Shown: piece by piece, positions 6,634 to 8,535 of the stretch
How positions within the stretch are numbered: position 1 is the first letter of the stretch
Layout: every line of letters begins with the position of its first letter
From: Bacillota bacterium
Lineage (GTDB): Bacteria > Bacillota > Clostridia > Peptostreptococcales > Anaerovoracaceae
Assembly: GCA_030535715.1 (NCBI GenBank)
Contig: JAUNRL010000041.1
Span: 1 to 8,535, forward strand
Length of the DNA: 8,535 bases
Direction of reading: 5' to 3'
Position numbers and translations under genes: made by a program
Notes under the pieces: model-generated
What the model saw: only the letters and a program-made list of their open reading frames with translations
The model's database searches: none
Told to the model about the DNA's origin: nothing

Positions 6634-7947
6634 TCAATTCTTATTCGTGGAGGCATCATAGAGTGCTTCTGCATTGTCCCACTCTTCGATGATTTCCGGA
6701 ATAACCTTGTACAGGTCGCCTACGATGCCGTAGTCCGCAACTTCGAAGATCGGCGCATCAGAATCCTTGTTGATCGCAACGATGATATCGGACGTTTGCA
6801 TACCAGCCAGGTGCTGGATGGCACCGGAGATACCGCAGGCGAAGTAGATCTTCGGTTTAACGGTGGTACCGGTCTGTCCTACCTGGTGGGAGTGATCGAT
6901 CCAGCCGGCGTCAACAGCCGCACGGGAGGAACCCACAACGCCGCCGACCTTGTCCGCGAACTTCTTGATCAGTTCGAATCCGGACGCGTCGCCCAGACCT
7001 CTTCCACCGGAGCAGATGATCTCGGCATCGGTCAGGGATACCATTTCCTTGGCGGACTTGACCACATCCTTGATCCGGATGTGGATATCATCCTCAGCCA
7101 GCTGCGGGCTGATCCTGACCACTTCGCCGGTCGCGCCTTCCACAGGCTCTCTCTTCTGCATGACGCCGGGACGTACGGTGGACATCTGCGGCCGGGTTCT
7201 CGGGCAGATGATGGTCGCCATCAGGTTTCCGCCGAACGCCGGACGGGTCTGCTTGATGCCGGTGGACGGATCATCAGGATCAAGCGTGGACGTATCCAGC
7301 GTGGTGTTCTTCTTTGCATACTCAATGTAGCTGCTGACCTTGACGTCCAGTCTGGTGCAGTCCGCCGTCAGACCGGTGTTGCATCTGGCCGCGATTCTCG
7401 GCGCAAAGTCTCTTCCGATGTGGGTCGCGCCATAGAGAACGATTTCCGGCTTGTACTCGTCGATTGCCTCTTTCAGAGCCTTGGTGTAACCGTCGGTGGT
7501 GTAGTGCTGCAGCAGCGGATGCGCGATCTGATAGACCTTTTCCGCGCCATACTTGAAGCACTCATCCGCCAGAGGAGCAATGTCCTTTTCATCGCCGATC
7601 AGAACGGCACAGACCTGCGTGTCCTCACTGATTTCCTTGGCCAGTCTTCTGCCTTCACCGATCAGCTCCAGCGCTACGTTCATCAGCTTGCCGTCTCTCT
7701 GCTCCGCGAATACCCAGACGTGTTTGTAGTCGCCCAGATCGGCCTGCACTTCAATCTTCTTTTCTTCAATCGCGCCGAACTTACAGGAAGTCAGACACTG
7801 GTTACAAAAGTCGCAGCTTGCGTTGATGGCCGCAACCTTGCCCAGCTTGTTGCCATCATATGGTTCGAAATAAAATGCATCTTTCGGGCAGCTCTTAAAG
7901 CATTGTCCGCAACCAATACATTTTTCTTTGATAATATTAATAGCCAT
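6634..7947 (-). CDS. etfA: Electron transfer flavoprotein alpha subunit with N-terminal 2[4Fe-4S] ferredoxin domain
   Basis: FAD-binding subunit of a soluble electron-transfer flavoprotein, here with extra iron-sulfur clusters. At 437 residues it is longer than the usual 310-340 because of its head. Residues 1-65 are ferredoxin-like, with Cys10-13-16-20 ([12 protein letters not shown]) and Cys45-48-51-55, enough for two [4Fe-4S] clusters. The Etf N-domain follows from about 75 ([14 protein letters not shown]). The C-terminal FAD domain has SGGRGLGD (313-320), [11 protein letters not shown] (339-349), HQVGQTG (354-360) and the CGISGAIQH stretch (371-379), then [16 protein letters not shown] (392-407). 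The ATG at 7947 has GAGGAGGAGG 8 bases upstream. It lies 18 bases after etfB in the same operon. Such heads are known in EtfA of anaerobic Bacillota, including electron-bifurcating acyl-CoA or lactate dehydrogenase complexes. Which dehydrogenase pairs with this one is not visible. Confidence 0.95.
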   Translation of the reverse strand: MAINIIKEKCIGCGQCFKSCPKDAFYFEPYDGNKLGKVAAINASCDFCNQCLTSCKFGAIEEKKIEVQADLGDYKHVWVFAEQRDGKLMNVALELIGEGRRLAKEISEDTQVCAVLIGDEKDIAPLADECFKYGAEKVYQIAHPLLQHYTTDGYTKALKEAIDEYKPEIVLYGATHIGRDFAPRIAARCNTGLTADCTRLDVKVSSYIEYAKKNTTLDTSTLDPDDPSTGIKQTRPAFGGNLMATIICPRTRPQMSTVRPGVMQKREPVEGATGEVVRISPQLAEDDIHIRIKDVVKSAKEMVSLTDAEIICSGGRGLGDASGFELIKKFADKVGGVVGSSRAAVDAGWIDHSHQVGQTGTTVKPKIYFACGISGAIQHLAGMQTSDIIVAINKDSDAPIFEVADYGIVGDLYKVIPEIIEEWDNAEALYDASTNKN

Positions 7948-7955
7948 CTGTAGTT

Positions 7956-7965
7956 CCTCCTCCTC
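7956..7965 (-). promoter_or_regulatory. Very strong etfA ribosome binding site
   Basis: On the minus strand GAGGAGGAGG covers 10 of the 18 bases between the etfB stop and the etfA ATG, with 8 bases to the start. It abuts the etfB stop codon (7966-7968). This suggests high, roughly matched output of the two subunits from one transcript, as expected for a heterodimer. Confidence 0.8.
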
Positions 7966-8535
7966 TTAGATCACATGCTTACCCTTCAGGTTAATCAGTA
8001 AGTTCTTGGCCTGTTCCTTTTCGGTGTCGCCTTCGATCTTGATTCCTGGCGCTTTCGGAGCAGGAGTGAATGACCGGAATACGTTCGTCGGGGAAGCTTC
8101 CAGACCGACCTTGGTCAGGTCAACTTCGATGTCCTTCGCATTCCATGTCTTCATTTCTTTGTCACCGTAGATGCCGGCAACGGTCATGTATCTCGGAGTG
8201 TTCAGCTCTTTGATCGTGGTCAGCAGGCAGGGCAGCTGCACGTCGATCAGCTCATAGCCGTCTTCCAGCTGTCTCTTTACCGTAACCTTCTTACGATCAT
8301 CGGAGATCTCAAACTCTTCCACATAGGAAACCTGGGGCAGATCCAGCTTTTCCGCCAGCTGCGGACCGACCTGAGCCGTGTCTCCGTCGATGGCCTGACG
8401 GCCGGTGAAGATCAGATCATAATCGCCGTTTTCCTTGACCCATTTCCGGACAGCCGCCTCAAGCGTGTTAGATGTTGCCCAGGTGTCGGATCCGCCGACT
8501 GCTCTGTCGGATACCAGGATGCCTTCATCAGCGCC
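7966..8535 (-). CDS. etfB: Electron transfer flavoprotein beta subunit (partial, 5' end outside window)
   Basis: Partner subunit of EtfA. The visible 189 residues are open from the window edge to the TAA at 7966. Families run about 250-265 residues, so roughly 70 N-terminal residues are missing. The fragment begins near LVSDRAVGGSDTWATSNTL and contains TGRQAIDGDTAQVGPQLAE, the conserved nucleotide-binding stretch typical of EtfB in anaerobic Bacillota such as those acting with butyryl-CoA dehydrogenase. The C-terminal part shows ELNTPRYMTVAGIYG and VGLEASPTNVFRSF, the usual EtfB tail. The GTG within VEEFEIS at 8322 is internal, not a start. The promoter of the operon and the probable dehydrogenase gene lie beyond the right edge. 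An electron-bifurcating role is an inference from these motifs. Confidence 0.93.
   Translation of the reverse strand, partial: GADEGILVSDRAVGGSDTWATSNTLEAAVRKWVKENGDYDLIFTGRQAIDGDTAQVGPQLAEKLDLPQVSYVEEFEISDDRKKVTVKRQLEDGYELIDVQLPCLLTTIKELNTPRYMTVAGIYGDKEMKTWNAKDIEVDLTKVGLEASPTNVFRSFTPAPKAPGIKIEGDTEKEQAKNLLINLKGKHVI

Noticed and set aside
6796..7953. A 385-codon open frame on the plus strand, opposite etfA
   Set aside because: It is in the same in-register antisense phase as above and is explained by codon bias of etfA, whose product is clearly recognisable.

Overview
The window carries five protein-coding genes of ordinary cellular function and almost no spare DNA. Family content suggests an anaerobic member of the Bacillota, probably Clostridia or a close relative: comEC next to holA, a class A penicillin-binding protein with a Lys-rich and Thr/Pro-rich tail, and an EtfB/EtfA pair whose EtfA has a two-cluster ferredoxin head. 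Strong purine-rich ribosome sites and TTG starts agree with this. The lineage is inferred from gene families, not from a marker gene. Codon third positions favour G and C, which also produces long meaningless open frames on the strands opposite the real genes.

Layout from left to right. (1) Bases 1-1036, minus strand: holA, the DNA polymerase III delta subunit (clamp loader), cut at its 3' end by the window edge. An 88-base gap before it holds a good sigma-A-type promoter with a perfect palindrome in its spacer. (2) 1125-3542, minus strand: comEC, the DNA-uptake channel, complete. (3) 3543-3701: a divergent intergenic region with a clear extended -10 promoter for the rightward gene and a 7-2-7 inverted repeat in the comEC leader. 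(4) 3702-6563, plus strand: a bifunctional class A penicillin-binding protein. The promoter and Shine-Dalgarno site indicate a TTG start at 3702 rather than the longer frame that opens at 3621. (5) 6580-6617: a stem-loop terminator that can serve both converging transcription units. (6) 6634-7947 and 7966-8535 (5' end cut), minus strand: etfA and etfB, 18 bases apart in one operon, encoding an electron-transfer flavoprotein with extra iron-sulfur clusters.

The genes fall into three independent units: leftward DNA uptake and replication (comEC, holA), rightward cell-wall synthesis (PBP), and leftward flavin-based electron transfer (etfBA). I see no CRISPR array, insertion sequence, phage gene, tRNA or rRNA. 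I found no convincing previously undescribed system. The points most worth a second look are the ferredoxin-EtfA fusion with its unseen dehydrogenase partner, the start-site correction for the PBP, the holA promoter with its palindromic spacer, and the unusual domain additions in the PBP.
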